In this document: in pieces, positions 34,743 to 43,757 of the stretch
How positions within the stretch are numbered: position 1 is the first letter of the stretch
Layout: each line of letters starts with the position of its first letter
Source of the DNA: Gordonia zhenghanii
Lineage (GTDB): Bacteria; Actinomycetota; Actinomycetes; Mycobacteriales; Mycobacteriaceae
Assembly: GCF_021738965.1 (NCBI RefSeq)
Contig: NZ_JAKKOQ010000001.1
Coordinates: 558,001-622,000 of the forward strand
DNA: 64,000 bases
Direction of reading: 5' to 3'
Notes under the pieces: model-generated
Seen by the model: the letters and a program-made list of their open reading frames with translations, nothing else
Told to the model about the DNA's origin: nothing
Databases searched by the model: none
Position numbers and translations under genes: made by a program

Positions 34743-37223
34743 GTGCGGAAGACATCGAACCTAGTCGGCCTGGCCGTAGCCTGCGTGATGGCGGGCGTCC
34801 TGGTGGCCGGACTCCTGTTCCCCATTGCGGGTGGGGTGGGAGTCCTGACCAACCGAGCCGCGGCGACAGTGGAGAACAGTTCGTCCGAACTGCTGGGCGG
34901 CACCGTCCCCGAGGTCACCACCGTGACCGACGCAGCGGGCAAGCCGATCGCGACACTGTTCGACCAGTACCGCTATCAGGTCGGCTACAACGACATCTCC
35001 CAGGACATGATCCGCGCGATAATCTCGATCGAGGACCGGCGGTTCCTCGAGCACGACGGCGTCGACTGGCGCGGCACCATCCGCGCAGCGTTGAAGAACT
35101 CGTCGTCGGGTGAAGTGCAGCAGGGTGCGTCCACGCTCGACCAGCAGTACATCAAGAACTATCAATTGCTGGTCCTCGCGCGAACCGAAGCCGAGCGGCA
35201 GGCGGCGATCGAGACGACGCCCGCCCGCAAGCTGCGCGAAGTCCGGATGGCGATGACGTTGGAGCAGACGCTCACCGAGCAGGCCAAGCGCGAGCAGGGA
35301 CTCGACGACGAAGCCGCCAAGCAGGACGCGAAGAAGCAGATCATCACCCGCTACTTGAACGTCGTCCCGTTCGGCAACAACGCATACGGAATCGAGGCGG
35401 CGGCGCAGACCTACTTCGGCCACTCGGCCAAGGAACTGACCGTCGAGCAGGCGGCGATGCTCGCGGGCATGGTCCAGTCGAGTTCGGCGCTCAACCCGTA
35501 CACCGCTCCGGAAGCGACCACCGTGCGTCGCAACACGGTCCTCGACACGATGATCAGCAACTTCCCGGAGCGGAAAGCGGAGTTGACCGCGGCCAAGGAC
35601 AAGCCCCTCGGCGTGCTGCCGTCCCCGCGCACTCCCGTCCAGGGCTGCATCGGTGCCGGAAACGACGGATTCTTCTGCGACTACGTCCTGCAGTACCTCG
35701 CCGACAACGGCATCTCGCGGCAGACAGTGATGCGCGGCGGCTACGTCATCCGCACCACGCTCGACCCGGAAGTCCAGCGTTCGGCGATGCGCTCGGCCAA
35801 GGCACAGGCCAATCCCCACACCGACGGCATCGCGAATGTGATGAGTCTGATCCGTCCGGGCAAGCAGTCGCACGACGTGGTGTCAATGGTCTCGAGCCGT
35901 GACTACGGGCTCGACGCGTCGAAGGACGAGACCGTCGCGCCGCAGCCGTTCTCCATGGTCGGCGACGGCGCGGGCTCGATCTTCAAAGTGTTCACCACCG
36001 CTGCCGCGATGGAGAAGGGGCTGGGCACCGATTCGGTGCTGGCGATCCCGCCGAGCGTCGCCGTCTACGGCATGGGCGACAGCAACGGCCTCAACGGTTG
36101 CCCGGTCAACGCGTACTGCGTGAAGAACGCGGGCCCCTATCCGCCGAACGCATCGGTGACGCAGGCACTCGCAACATCGCCGAACACGACGTTCGTGCAG
36201 TTGCTCCAGCAGGTCGGCGTGAAGCCCGCCGTCGATATGGCGGTACGCCTCGGACTGCGCTCCTACAACTCCCCCGGGACGTCGGGCTTCGGCGACCAGA
36301 GCCTCGCCGAGCACATCAAGAAGGGTAACTTCGGTTCGTTCACGCTCGGTCCGTTCGCCGTCAACGCGCTCGAACTGTCGAACGTCGCCGCGACTCTCGC
36401 GTCCGGCGGCACGTGGTGCCCACCGAACCCGATCCAGTCGATCCAACAAGTCAAGCGCGACAAGTACGGCAACCGCGTGATGAACGAGAACGGCGACCCG
36501 GCGATGGTCCCGGTCCCGTTCACGCCGCCCGCCTGCGAGCAGGTCGTCGACAAGGGCCTCGCCAACACCTTGGCCAACGCGATGAGCGAGGACGATCGGG
36601 GCGGCGGCACGTCGGCGGCAGCCGCCGCATCCACCGGCTGGTCGCTTCCGCTGTCCGGCAAGACGGGCACCACCGAAGCGCACCGCTCGGCGGGCTTCCT
36701 CGGCTTCACCAACCAACTCGCCGCCGCGTCGTACGTCTACAACGACGGCCCGACCCCGGCCGGCATCTGCACCGCGCCGCTGCGCCAGTGCTACGACGGC
36801 GACGTCTACGGCGGTTTCGAGCCAGCTCGGACCTGGTACAACGCGGTGAAACCGGTGGCGACGAAGTTCGGTCCGGTCGCGATGCCGCCGAAGGACCCCG
36901 CGTACGTGGCAGGCAGTAACCGGGGACGGATCCCCAACGTGAAGGGTCTGCCCGCCAGTCAGGCGACGTCACGTCTGCAGGAGGCCGGGTTCAAGATCAA
37001 CGAGATGGAGGTCGACAGCGGGCGCCCCCAAGGCACTGTGGTGTTCACCGCACCGTCCGACAGCGCGATGCCGGGCAGCACCATCGCGATGTATGTGAGC
37101 AATGGACGCGCCCCGCAGAAGGACGACGGCAGCGACGGCGGCGACAGTGGCGGCGGATCGACCGAGAAGACGGTCGAAGTCCCTGGTGTGGGGCCCGTGG
37201 TGATCGAGGTCCCGGACGAGTGA
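34743..37223 (+). CDS. ponA2: Bifunctional class A penicillin-binding protein PonA2 (with PASTA)
   Basis: An 826-aa peptidoglycan synthase anchored by one N-terminal helix. The glycosyltransferase domain has IEDRRFLEHDGVDWRG and QGASTLDQQYIKN. The transpeptidase domain has the active Ser in SIFK, SPN and SGKTGTTEA. One PASTA domain follows (IPNVKGLPASQATSRLQEAGF...). The C-terminus is Gly/Ser-rich, then EVPGVGPVVIEVPDE. It is the Rv3682 orthologue by order. GTG 34743. The transpeptidase contains several Cys pairs, as in mycobacterial PonA2. Confidence 0.95.
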   Translation: MRKTSNLVGLAVACVMAGVLVAGLLFPIAGGVGVLTNRAAATVENSSSELLGGTVPEVTTVTDAAGKPIATLFDQYRYQVGYNDISQDMIRAIISIEDRRFLEHDGVDWRGTIRAALKNSSSGEVQQGASTLDQQYIKNYQLLVLARTEAERQAAIETTPARKLREVRMAMTLEQTLTEQAKREQGLDDEAAKQDAKKQIITRYLNVVPFGNNAYGIEAAAQTYFGHSAKELTVEQAAMLAGMVQSSSALNPYTAPEATTVRRNTVLDTMISNFPERKAELTAAKDKPLGVLPSPRTPVQGCIGAGNDGFFCDYVLQYLADNGISRQTVMRGGYVIRTTLDPEVQRSAMRSAKAQANPHTDGIANVMSLIRPGKQSHDVVSMVSSRDYGLDASKDETVAPQPFSMVGDGAGSIFKVFTTAAAMEKGLGTDSVLAIPPSVAVYGMGDSNGLNGCPVNAYCVKNAGPYPPNASVTQALATSPNTTFVQLLQQVGVKPAVDMAVRLGLRSYNSPGTSGFGDQSLAEHIKKGNFGSFTLGPFAVNALELSNVAATLASGGTWCPPNPIQSIQQVKRDKYGNRVMNENGDPAMVPVPFTPPACEQVVDKGLANTLANAMSEDDRGGGTSAAAAASTGWSLPLSGKTGTTEAHRSAGFLGFTNQLAAASYVYNDGPTPAGICTAPLRQCYDGDVYGGFEPARTWYNAVKPVATKFGPVAMPPKDPAYVAGSNRGRIPNVKGLPASQATSRLQEAGFKINEMEVDSGRPQGTVVFTAPSDSAMPGSTIAMYVSNGRAPQKDDGSDGGDSGGGSTEKTVEVPGVGPVVIEVPDE

Positions 37224-37259
37224 CCTGATCCACGCCGCGGGCAAGGCTATCGTGGAGGC

Positions 37260-38237
37260 ATGGATTCTGGTTCCGGTACAGGCGTCTCCGCGACGAACTT
37301 GGCTCGACTGTCCGCGGGAGCGGCGGGCGCCGCAGCGGCAGGCCTGCTCTATTCGACGGTGATCGAGCGCAACGCGTTCGCGCTCCGTCATGTGACCGCT
37401 CCCCTGTTGGAGGCGGGGTCGTCGCCGCTGCGCGTGCTGCACATCAGCGACATCCACATGACGCCGCACCAGCACTTGAAGCAGGCGTGGATCTCCGAAC
37501 TCGACTCGCTCGAACCCGATCTGGTGGTCAACACGGGCGACAACCTCGCGCACCCGAATGCGGTTCCTGCCGTGGTCCAAGCGCTCGGCGGGCTGTTGTC
37601 GCGACCGGGCCTGTTCGTCTTCGGATCGAACGACTACTTCGGCCCGAAGCCGAAGAACCCGCTCAAATACTTCAAGAAGAACCACAAGCGGAGGCATGGC
37701 GAGCCGCTCCCATGGCAGGATCTGCGGGCGGCGTTCTCCGAGCGCGGCTGGCTCGATGCGACGCACACCGTCCGCGAGATCGAGGTGTCCGGTGTCCGCG
37801 TCGCGGCCGCCGGGGTCGACGACCCGCACATCGAACGCGACCGCTACGAGACCGTCGCCGGACGTCCCAACCCGCTCGCCCAGGTACGTCTCGGGTTGAC
37901 GCATTCGCCGGAGCCGCGCGTCCTCGACTCGTTCGCCTACGACGGGTACGACCTGGTGATGGCCGGACACACCCACGGCGGCCAGTTGTGCGTCCCCGGT
38001 TACGGCGCCGTCGTCACGAACTGCCAACTCGACCGGTCCCGCGTGAAGGGACTGTCCCGCTGGGGGGCGGACATGGCGCTGCACGTCAGTGCCGGCCTGG
38101 GCACGTCGCCGTACGCGCCCGCCCGCTTCAGTTGCCGTCCCGAGGCGACTCTGCTGACGTTGACCGCCGTCTCCAACGGCGGGCACGACGCCGACGTCGA
38201 CCTTCAGCTGCCCAGTCTGCAGGGCGTGCCCGTCTGA
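37260..38237 (+). CDS. Metallophosphoesterase (Rv3683-like)
   Basis: A 325-aa calcineurin-like phosphoesterase. The N-terminal hydrophobic Ala/Gly-rich helix may anchor it. Metal motifs: HISDIHMTP (DxH), VVNTGDNLAH (GDN), GSNDYFG (GNHD variant with Asn-Asp), MAGHTHGGQ (GHTH). It resembles YkuE-type enzymes acting at the envelope. The substrate is unknown. It follows ponA2 by 36 bp and is convergent with the FepC-like gene. Confidence 0.88.
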   Translation: MDSGSGTGVSATNLARLSAGAAGAAAAGLLYSTVIERNAFALRHVTAPLLEAGSSPLRVLHISDIHMTPHQHLKQAWISELDSLEPDLVVNTGDNLAHPNAVPAVVQALGGLLSRPGLFVFGSNDYFGPKPKNPLKYFKKNHKRRHGEPLPWQDLRAAFSERGWLDATHTVREIEVSGVRVAAAGVDDPHIERDRYETVAGRPNPLAQVRLGLTHSPEPRVLDSFAYDGYDLVMAGHTHGGQLCVPGYGAVVTNCQLDRSRVKGLSRWGADMALHVSAGLGTSPYAPARFSCRPEATLLTLTAVSNGGHDADVDLQLPSLQGVPV

Positions 38238-38271
38238 TCGGCCTCGCCCGCGGCCCCGGGAGGGGTCGTCG

Positions 38272-39084
38272 TCAGAGGTTTGTGTGGCACCGTCCGATGG
38301 GAACGATCATCGGACGGTCGCTGACCGGGTCCTCGACGACACGCGATCGCAACCCGAACACCTCGAAGAGGAGCTCTTCGGTGATCACCTTCGACGGCGG
38401 CCCCTGCGCGACGACGGCGCCGTCTTTCATCGCGACGAGGTTGTCGCTGTAGCGGACGGCGAGGTTGAGGTCGTGCAGCACCATCAGGACGGTTCGCCCC
38501 TCCTCGTGGAGGTCGTTGACGAGGTCGAGGACGTCCAGCGCGTGCGAGAGGTCCAGGAACGTCGTCGGCTCGTCGAGCAGGATCAGGTCGGTGCCCTGCG
38601 CGAGGGTCATCGAGATCCAGACTCGCTGCCGCTGACCGCCCGACAGCGAGTCGACGGTGCGGTCGGCGAGGTCGCGGATGCCGGTCTGGGTGAGGACGGC
38701 GTCGACGATGTCCTCGTCGGTGGACGACCACTGCCGGATCCAACTCTGGTGCGGGTGCCTGCCGCGCGCCACGAGATCGGCGACGGTGAGACCCTCGGGC
38801 GCGATCGGCGACTGCGGAAGCAGTCCGAGCTTGGTCGCGACCTCTTTGGTCCGGTAGTCGGCGATGTCCTTGCCGTCGAGCACCACCGATCCCGACGACG
38901 GTTTGATCAAGCGTGCCAGGGTCCGCAGCAGCGTCGACTTTCCGCAGCCATTGGGGCCGATGATCGTGGTGACGACGCCGGTCGGCACGTCGAGGTCGAG
39001 GTCGCCGATGACGGGTCGTCCCCCGTATCCGGATGCGACTGATCGTGCGCCGAGCCGCGGTTTGTCGAGGTAGAGATCGGTCAC
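38272..39084 (-). CDS. Siderophore ABC transporter ATPase (FepC-like)
   Basis: A 270-aa ABC ATPase of the ferric-siderophore/B12 class. Walker A GPNGCGKST, Q-loop LLPQS, signature LSGGQRQRVWI, Walker B LILLDEPTTFLDLSH, H-loop LHDLNLAVRY. GTG 39084 overlaps the stop of the permease gene (GTGA), so the three genes are one operon controlled from an iron box at 41255. The energising subunit for the two FecCD permeases. Confidence 0.93.
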   Translation of the reverse strand: MTDLYLDKPRLGARSVASGYGGRPVIGDLDLDVPTGVVTTIIGPNGCGKSTLLRTLARLIKPSSGSVVLDGKDIADYRTKEVATKLGLLPQSPIAPEGLTVADLVARGRHPHQSWIRQWSSTDEDIVDAVLTQTGIRDLADRTVDSLSGGQRQRVWISMTLAQGTDLILLDEPTTFLDLSHALDVLDLVNDLHEEGRTVLMVLHDLNLAVRYSDNLVAMKDGAVVAQGPPSKVITEELLFEVFGLRSRVVEDPVSDRPMIVPIGRCHTNL

Positions 39085-40184
39085 CGGGAACTCCTGACGT
39101 TCTGTCGGATGAGGAGGTATACGAGGAACGGGCCGCCGACTGCAGCCGTGACGATGCCGACCGGCAGCGTCACGGGCAGCAGGGTCCGTGCGACGAGGTC
39201 GGCACCGGCGAGCAGGAACGCTCCGACGGCAGCCGATGGGATGAGGGGCGGCGACGACAGGCCGGTCAGCCGCATCGTGACCTGTGGCGACACGAATGCG
39301 ACGAAGGCGATCGGGCCAGCACCGGAGACCGCGGCCGCGGCGAGGACGACCGCCGCGATGAGCAGCACCGCCCTGGTTCGACCCAAGCCGACACCCAGAC
39401 CTTGTGCGACGTCGTCGCCGAGTTGCACGGCGCGCAGCGCGAACGCGGCGACGATCGCGACGACCGCTGCGATCGCGGTGAGAACACCCGTCCCGATGAC
39501 TTGGTCCCAGGTACGAGCGTCGAGGGATCCGACGAGCCACGTCTGCGCCTGGCCGACCTGATCGATGTCGGCGCGCACCATCATCCAGGTGATCAGCGCA
39601 TGCATGAGAGCGTTGACGGCCACGCCGATGAGGATCAAGCGCATCCCGTTCATGCCGCCGCGCGCCGCGAGCACGTACACGAGCACGCCGGTGATCAGCG
39701 CGCCGGCGAGCGCGATCCCCGGCATCCCGTAGCGGACGACGCCGGTCGCGGCGCCGCCCGCCGTCAGCAGGAACACCGCGGTGACGCCTGCGCCCGCACT
39801 GATTCCGAGAATGTCGGGGCTGGCCAGCGGGTTGTGCGAGATCGACTGCACGATCGCGCCGGACATCGCGAGCCCGGCGCCGACGATCACCGCCATCAAC
39901 GCACGAGGGAGACGCAGGTCGTTGACGATGAAGGTGCTGAGTGCGTCGCCCCGGCCGATGAGGGTCTCGACGACCTGGGTGAACGACAGTGGGAGGTCGC
40001 CCATCCGGATGCTCATGCAGAAGAAGACGAACGCGCCGACGGCGGCGATCACGGTGACGATCACCGGCCGCGGACGCCAGACGAAGCTGACGACCCCGCC
40101 GAATCGCATCCCGATGGGCAGCCGTGGACGCGGCGCGGGAGCGACGTCGTCCGGGATCGGCTCGTGCTTGCTCAGATCGATCAC
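39081..40184 (-). CDS. FecCD-family siderophore permease (second)
   Basis: A 367-aa FecCD permease with about nine hydrophobic segments after a hydrophilic ~45-residue N-terminus. Motif RLPRALMAVIVGAGLAMSGAIVQSISHNPLASPDILGISAGAG is the family signature region. GTG 40184 overlaps the first permease's stop (GTGA). It forms the membrane channel with the next protein. The substrate is inferred to be ferric siderophore because of the iron box. Confidence 0.92.
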   Translation of the reverse strand: MIDLSKHEPIPDDVAPAPRPRLPIGMRFGGVVSFVWRPRPVIVTVIAAVGAFVFFCMSIRMGDLPLSFTQVVETLIGRGDALSTFIVNDLRLPRALMAVIVGAGLAMSGAIVQSISHNPLASPDILGISAGAGVTAVFLLTAGGAATGVVRYGMPGIALAGALITGVLVYVLAARGGMNGMRLILIGVAVNALMHALITWMMVRADIDQVGQAQTWLVGSLDARTWDQVIGTGVLTAIAAVVAIVAAFALRAVQLGDDVAQGLGVGLGRTRAVLLIAAVVLAAAAVSGAGPIAFVAFVSPQVTMRLTGLSSPPLIPSAAVGAFLLAGADLVARTLLPVTLPVGIVTAAVGGPFLVYLLIRQNVRSSR

Positions 40185-41254
40185 AGTCGGACCGCCCGTC
40201 GCCACCAGACCAGCGCGACGAAGCACGGTGCGCCGACCAGTGCGACGACGATTCCGGCTTCCAGTTCGCTCGGCCGCGCGACGACTCGCCCCACGATGTC
40301 GGCGACGAGCAGCACGACCCCTCCCGCCAGGGCCGAGTACGGGAGAAGCCACCGGTGGTCCGGGCCGGTGAGGTACCGCGCGAGGTGCGGGACGACAAGT
40401 CCCAGGAACGCGATGCTTCCGCAGGCCGCAGTGCCTGCCCCGGCGAGGAGCGTCACGGACAGGAGGCCGACGCCACGGGCCGCGGTGACGTTCTGTCCGA
40501 GTCCGCGGGCGACGTCGTCGCCGAGATTGAGCAGGTTGACCGCAGGCGCGTTGGCGAACGCGAGCAACAGGCCGAGCACGATGAACGGCGCCGCGACGCC
40601 GATCACGTCGTAGCCCCGTCCGGCGACTGCACCCGCGTTCCAGAAGCGGAGGGCTTCGAGCGACTGATTGTCGTTCAACGCCACCGCGGAGGTCATCGCG
40701 CTCAGAAAGAACGAGACACCGGTACCCGCCAAGACGAGCGTCAACGGCGACGCCGCCGTTCCGCCGATGCTCGAGAGCCCGAACACCACGACGGACGCGA
40801 CCGCCGCACCCGCGAACGCGAACCAGATGTACTGCAGCGGCGACGTGATGCCGCCGACGAAGATCGCGACCACGACGGCGAGCGCCGCGCCCTGCGTGAT
40901 GCCGAGCAGTCCGGGATCGGCGATCGGATTGCGCGTGTGCCCTTGCATGAGCGCGCCTGCGACGCCGAGCGCGGCTCCGACGATGAGTGCGAGCAGCGTG
41001 CGCGGGATGCGCTCGGTCTGCACGATGATGGCGGCCTCGTTCAGCCTCGGATTCTCGGCGATCCCGTCACCGATGTATGAGTGCCAGAGTCCGTGCCAGA
41101 CCAACGACGGCGAGATGGCGTTGGAACCGATCAGGAGCGACGCGACGACCATGACGGCCACGCTCGCGACCAGCGCGAGCAGACCGATCATCCGTTTGCG
41201 TCGCACGCTGGATCCGGGTGTACGGCCGCGCACGATCTCCAGGGTCGTAGGCAT
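40181..41254 (-). CDS. FecCD-family siderophore permease (first)
   Basis: A 357-aa permease, paralogue of the following one. Family motif RIPRTLLALIVGAALGVAGALMQGHTRNPIADPGLLGITQGAA is clear, with nine or more hydrophobic segments. ATG 41254 is chosen because an iron box lies directly upstream. A longer start at 41320 overlaps the HxlR stop (ATGA) and would place that box inside the coding sequence. No substrate-binding protein gene is found nearby, so it must be encoded elsewhere. Confidence 0.9.
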   Translation of the reverse strand: MPTTLEIVRGRTPGSSVRRKRMIGLLALVASVAVMVVASLLIGSNAISPSLVWHGLWHSYIGDGIAENPRLNEAAIIVQTERIPRTLLALIVGAALGVAGALMQGHTRNPIADPGLLGITQGAALAVVVAIFVGGITSPLQYIWFAFAGAAVASVVVFGLSSIGGTAASPLTLVLAGTGVSFFLSAMTSAVALNDNQSLEALRFWNAGAVAGRGYDVIGVAAPFIVLGLLLAFANAPAVNLLNLGDDVARGLGQNVTAARGVGLLSVTLLAGAGTAACGSIAFLGLVVPHLARYLTGPDHRWLLPYSALAGGVVLLVADIVGRVVARPSELEAGIVVALVGAPCFVALVWWRRAVRL

Positions 41255-41273
41255 CGCAGTAATGCTAGCCTTA
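41255..41273 (-). promoter_or_regulatory. Iron box (IdeR/DtxR-type operator) of the siderophore ABC operon
   Basis: On the minus strand TAAGGCTAGCATTACTG matches the left and central part of TTAGG-NTAGCCTAANCTAA at about 11 of 19 positions, with the AGGCTAGC core strong and the right arm weak. Its place directly before the permease start fits iron-dependent repression. Confidence 0.55.
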
Positions 41274-41316
41274 GCTCTCTTGCTGGGGCGATGCGGAGTG
41301 CCCAGGGCGGGGAGGG

Positions 41317-42030
41317 TCATTGTGCGGACACCGGGTGAGCGCCAGGGCCGTGCGTCTCCCCGCGGAACTCGCCGAGTCCGTAGCCGTGGGTGAATGCATG
41401 CGAAATGAGTTGCGCGAGGCGATCCCGAGCATCGGCGTCGCCTGCGACCCGTGCGCGCGGGAGGTCGGTGCGTTCCCCGGACAACAGCCGGAAGACTTCG
41501 TCTAAGGATCCGTCGATCAGAAGTTCGGCAGAGACCGTCGTGTCGACCACCGAGACCGAGACGCCGTCGCCGGTTGCGACGAGCAGAAGCGTGTCGCCGT
41601 CGATGTCGATCCGCGCGGTCAACTCGGGGCCGGGGCGATCAGAGGCGAACGCGTCGGGATACAGGGCCATCACAGCGAAGACGAGCCACCGGCCACGACT
41701 GTGCTTCTCGGTGTCTTCGACTTCCATCAGCGGCGCACCCCAGCGGGCGATCGCGACCAACGGTCGCCGCAACTCGCGCCCCCATGCGGTGAGCGAGTAG
41801 ACGCGTGCCGCGACCGGCGCGGGCTCTTCCCTCGAAGTCACCACGCCGGCCTCCTCAAGACTCCGCAATCTCTGAGCCAGCAGATTCGTCGCTATTCCCG
41901 GCAACGATCTCTGCAGGTCCGAATACCTACTAGGACTGATGAGGAGTTCGCGTACCACCAGCATGGTCCACCGGTCGCCGATCACGTCCAGTGCTCGGGA
42001 CAGTGCACAGAATTCTCCGTACGACTTCAT
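41317..42030 (-). CDS. HxlR-family regulator with C-terminal SCP2-like domain
   Basis: A 237-aa regulator. The winged helix is MKSYGEFCALSRALDVIGDRWTMLVVRELLISPSRYSDLQRSLPGI, with Cys8 and a conserved DRW. The C-terminal ~110 residues look like a sterol-carrier (SCP2) fold, as in several actinobacterial HxlR proteins, which may bind a hydrophobic ligand. It diverges from the DHA2 exporter across 53 bp and is the probable regulator of that exporter. Confidence 0.88.
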   Translation of the reverse strand: MKSYGEFCALSRALDVIGDRWTMLVVRELLISPSRYSDLQRSLPGIATNLLAQRLRSLEEAGVVTSREEPAPVAARVYSLTAWGRELRRPLVAIARWGAPLMEVEDTEKHSRGRWLVFAVMALYPDAFASDRPGPELTARIDIDGDTLLLVATGDGVSVSVVDTTVSAELLIDGSLDEVFRLLSGERTDLPRARVAGDADARDRLAQLISHAFTHGYGLGEFRGETHGPGAHPVSAQ

Positions 42031-42045
42031 GACCGCGATTCTACA

Positions 42046-42079
42046 CTTGACAATAATCAGGTAGTGCTTGAAATAATAA
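42046..42079. promoter_or_regulatory. A/T-rich operator-like direct repeats between hxlR-type gene and MFS exporter
   Basis: CTTGACAATAAT (42046-42057) and CTTGAAATAATA (42067-42078) are direct repeats with 21-bp spacing. The first contains a TTGACA -35. A TAGAAT -10 (42043-42038, minus) faces the HxlR gene. These are likely HxlR binding sites covering both promoters. Confidence 0.45.
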
Positions 42080-42083
42080 AGTC

Positions 42084-43757
42084 GTGAACACGATCCTCAA
42101 TCAGCGCCACAAGCCGCGCAGCCTCGTTCTGGTCGTACTGTGTGCAGCGACCCTGACCATCAGCCTCGCGACAACCGCGATCAACGTCGCCCTCCCATCC
42201 CTGTCCGTGGAGTTGCGCGCCGACACCCGCCAACTCCAATGGATCGTCGACGCCTACAACCTGTTGTTCGCCACGTTCGTCCTGGCGTTCGGGAGCCTCA
42301 GCGACCGGTACGGGCGAAAGGGTGCGCTGATCGGCGGCCTCGCGATCTTCGGCGGTGGCGCGATCGGCGCGATGTTTGCCGACTCTGCAGGTCAGCTAAT
42401 CTTCTGGCAGGCCGTGATGGGACTCGGAGCAGCCTTCGTCTACCCGACGACGCTGTCGATCCTGTCGAATGTGTTCACCGAGCGCGCCGATAAGGCGAAG
42501 GCCATCGGAATCTGGGGCGCGACAACGGGACTCGGGGTGGCCTGCGGCCCGATTCTCGGCGGCTGGCTGCTCGAGTCGTTCTGGTGGGGCAGCGTGTTCC
42601 TCGCTCTGGCGATCGCCGCGGCAGTCTCCGTCGTCGCAGCCGCGTCCGTCGTCACCACCTCGAGCGACCCGGCGACACCGCGAATCGACTACGGCGGCCT
42701 AGTGCTCTCGGTACTCGCGGTCGGAACGCTCGTCTTCACCGTGATCGAAGCCCCGGACCGCGGCTGGGCGGACGCCATGACCGTGACCGGGTTCGTCCTC
42801 GCAATCGCGCTGTTCGCGCTCCTCGTGTTCTGGGAACGTGCTCGCGACGAGCCCATGATCGACGTGAAGCTGTTCACCAACATGCGGTTCACCGCCGCCA
42901 GCGCGTCGGTCACGTTCGCCTACTTCGCACTGTTCGGATTCATCTTCCTCATCACTCAGTACTTCCAACTCGTCCGGGGATACCCACCTCTCGAGACGGG
43001 GTTGAAGTTCATCCCGGTCGCCGCCTCGATCGCCGTGGGATCGATACTCGGAACAGCTCTCGCGGTCCGCCTCGGCAACAAAGTCGTGGTGACTGCCGGC
43101 CTGTCACTCTTCACGATCGCGTTCCTGTGGATCGCGACCGTGAGTCAGTCGACCAGCTACCTGGAGATCGCCCTGCAGATGATCCCGCTCGGACTCGGGC
43201 TGGGTCTCACCTCCGCACCCGCGACCGAGGCGATCATGGGCGCGGTCCCCCGCGACAAGGCAGGCATCGGATCCGCGATGAACGACGCCACCCGCGAGGT
43301 CGGCGGCACCCTCGGCGTCGCGGTGATCGGCAGCGTCTACGCCTCGCTGTACTCGTCCGGCTTCGCCGACTCCGGCGTCGCGCAGAGTCTGCCGACCGAC
43401 GTGAAGGCCACAGTCGAGGAATCGATCGGGGCAGCAATGGTCGCGGCTGATCAGATAGGCGCGGCAGGCGACGGTCGAACGGCACAGACGCTCACTGATG
43501 CAGCAGACAGCGCGTTTCTCGACGGTCTCGCCGCCGGTTCGTATGTCGCCGCAGGAGTCACCCTGCTCGGCGCGATCGTCACCGCCGTCTTCCTGCCCGG
43601 ACATCCGAAAGACACGGTGCCAGCAGAACATTCGGGTGCCGACGTATCGACGACGTTGCAGCCGCCAAGACTCACCAGTCGTTCTGCAGGGCGCGCCGCC
43701 CGAGTACGTCGACGAGTACTAGGGCTGCGTGAGTCTCCGCGACCCGGTCCGCGCTAG
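42084..43757 (+). CDS. DHA2-family (EmrB/QacA-like) MFS exporter
   Basis: A 557-aa drug:H+ antiporter with about 14 hydrophobic segments. Motif A-like GSLSDRYGRKGALIGG and motif C-like GLGVACGPILGGWL are present. A Pro/Arg-rich hydrophilic tail (the last ~30 residues) overlaps the convergent PucR gene by 86 bp, so the tail may be a late extension. GTG 42084. Substrate unknown; control by the divergent HxlR protein is likely. Confidence 0.9.
   Translation: MNTILNQRHKPRSLVLVVLCAATLTISLATTAINVALPSLSVELRADTRQLQWIVDAYNLLFATFVLAFGSLSDRYGRKGALIGGLAIFGGGAIGAMFADSAGQLIFWQAVMGLGAAFVYPTTLSILSNVFTERADKAKAIGIWGATTGLGVACGPILGGWLLESFWWGSVFLALAIAAAVSVVAAASVVTTSSDPATPRIDYGGLVLSVLAVGTLVFTVIEAPDRGWADAMTVTGFVLAIALFALLVFWERARDEPMIDVKLFTNMRFTAASASVTFAYFALFGFIFLITQYFQLVRGYPPLETGLKFIPVAASIAVGSILGTALAVRLGNKVVVTAGLSLFTIAFLWIATVSQSTSYLEIALQMIPLGLGLGLTSAPATEAIMGAVPRDKAGIGSAMNDATREVGGTLGVAVIGSVYASLYSSGFADSGVAQSLPTDVKATVEESIGAAMVAADQIGAAGDGRTAQTLTDAADSAFLDGLAAGSYVAAGVTLLGAIVTAVFLPGHPKDTVPAEHSGADVSTTLQPPRLTSRSAGRAARVRRRVLGLRESPRPGPR

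Noticed and set aside
41255..41320. Upstream start (ATG 41320) for the first FecCD permease
   Set aside because: It overlaps the HxlR stop neatly but adds a non-family N-terminus and would put the iron box inside the gene. Kept only as an alternative.
43672..43757. Overlap of MFS and PucR genes as a sign of a frameshift
   Set aside because: Both frames carry intact family domains up to the overlap. The extra MFS tail is simply long and hydrophilic.
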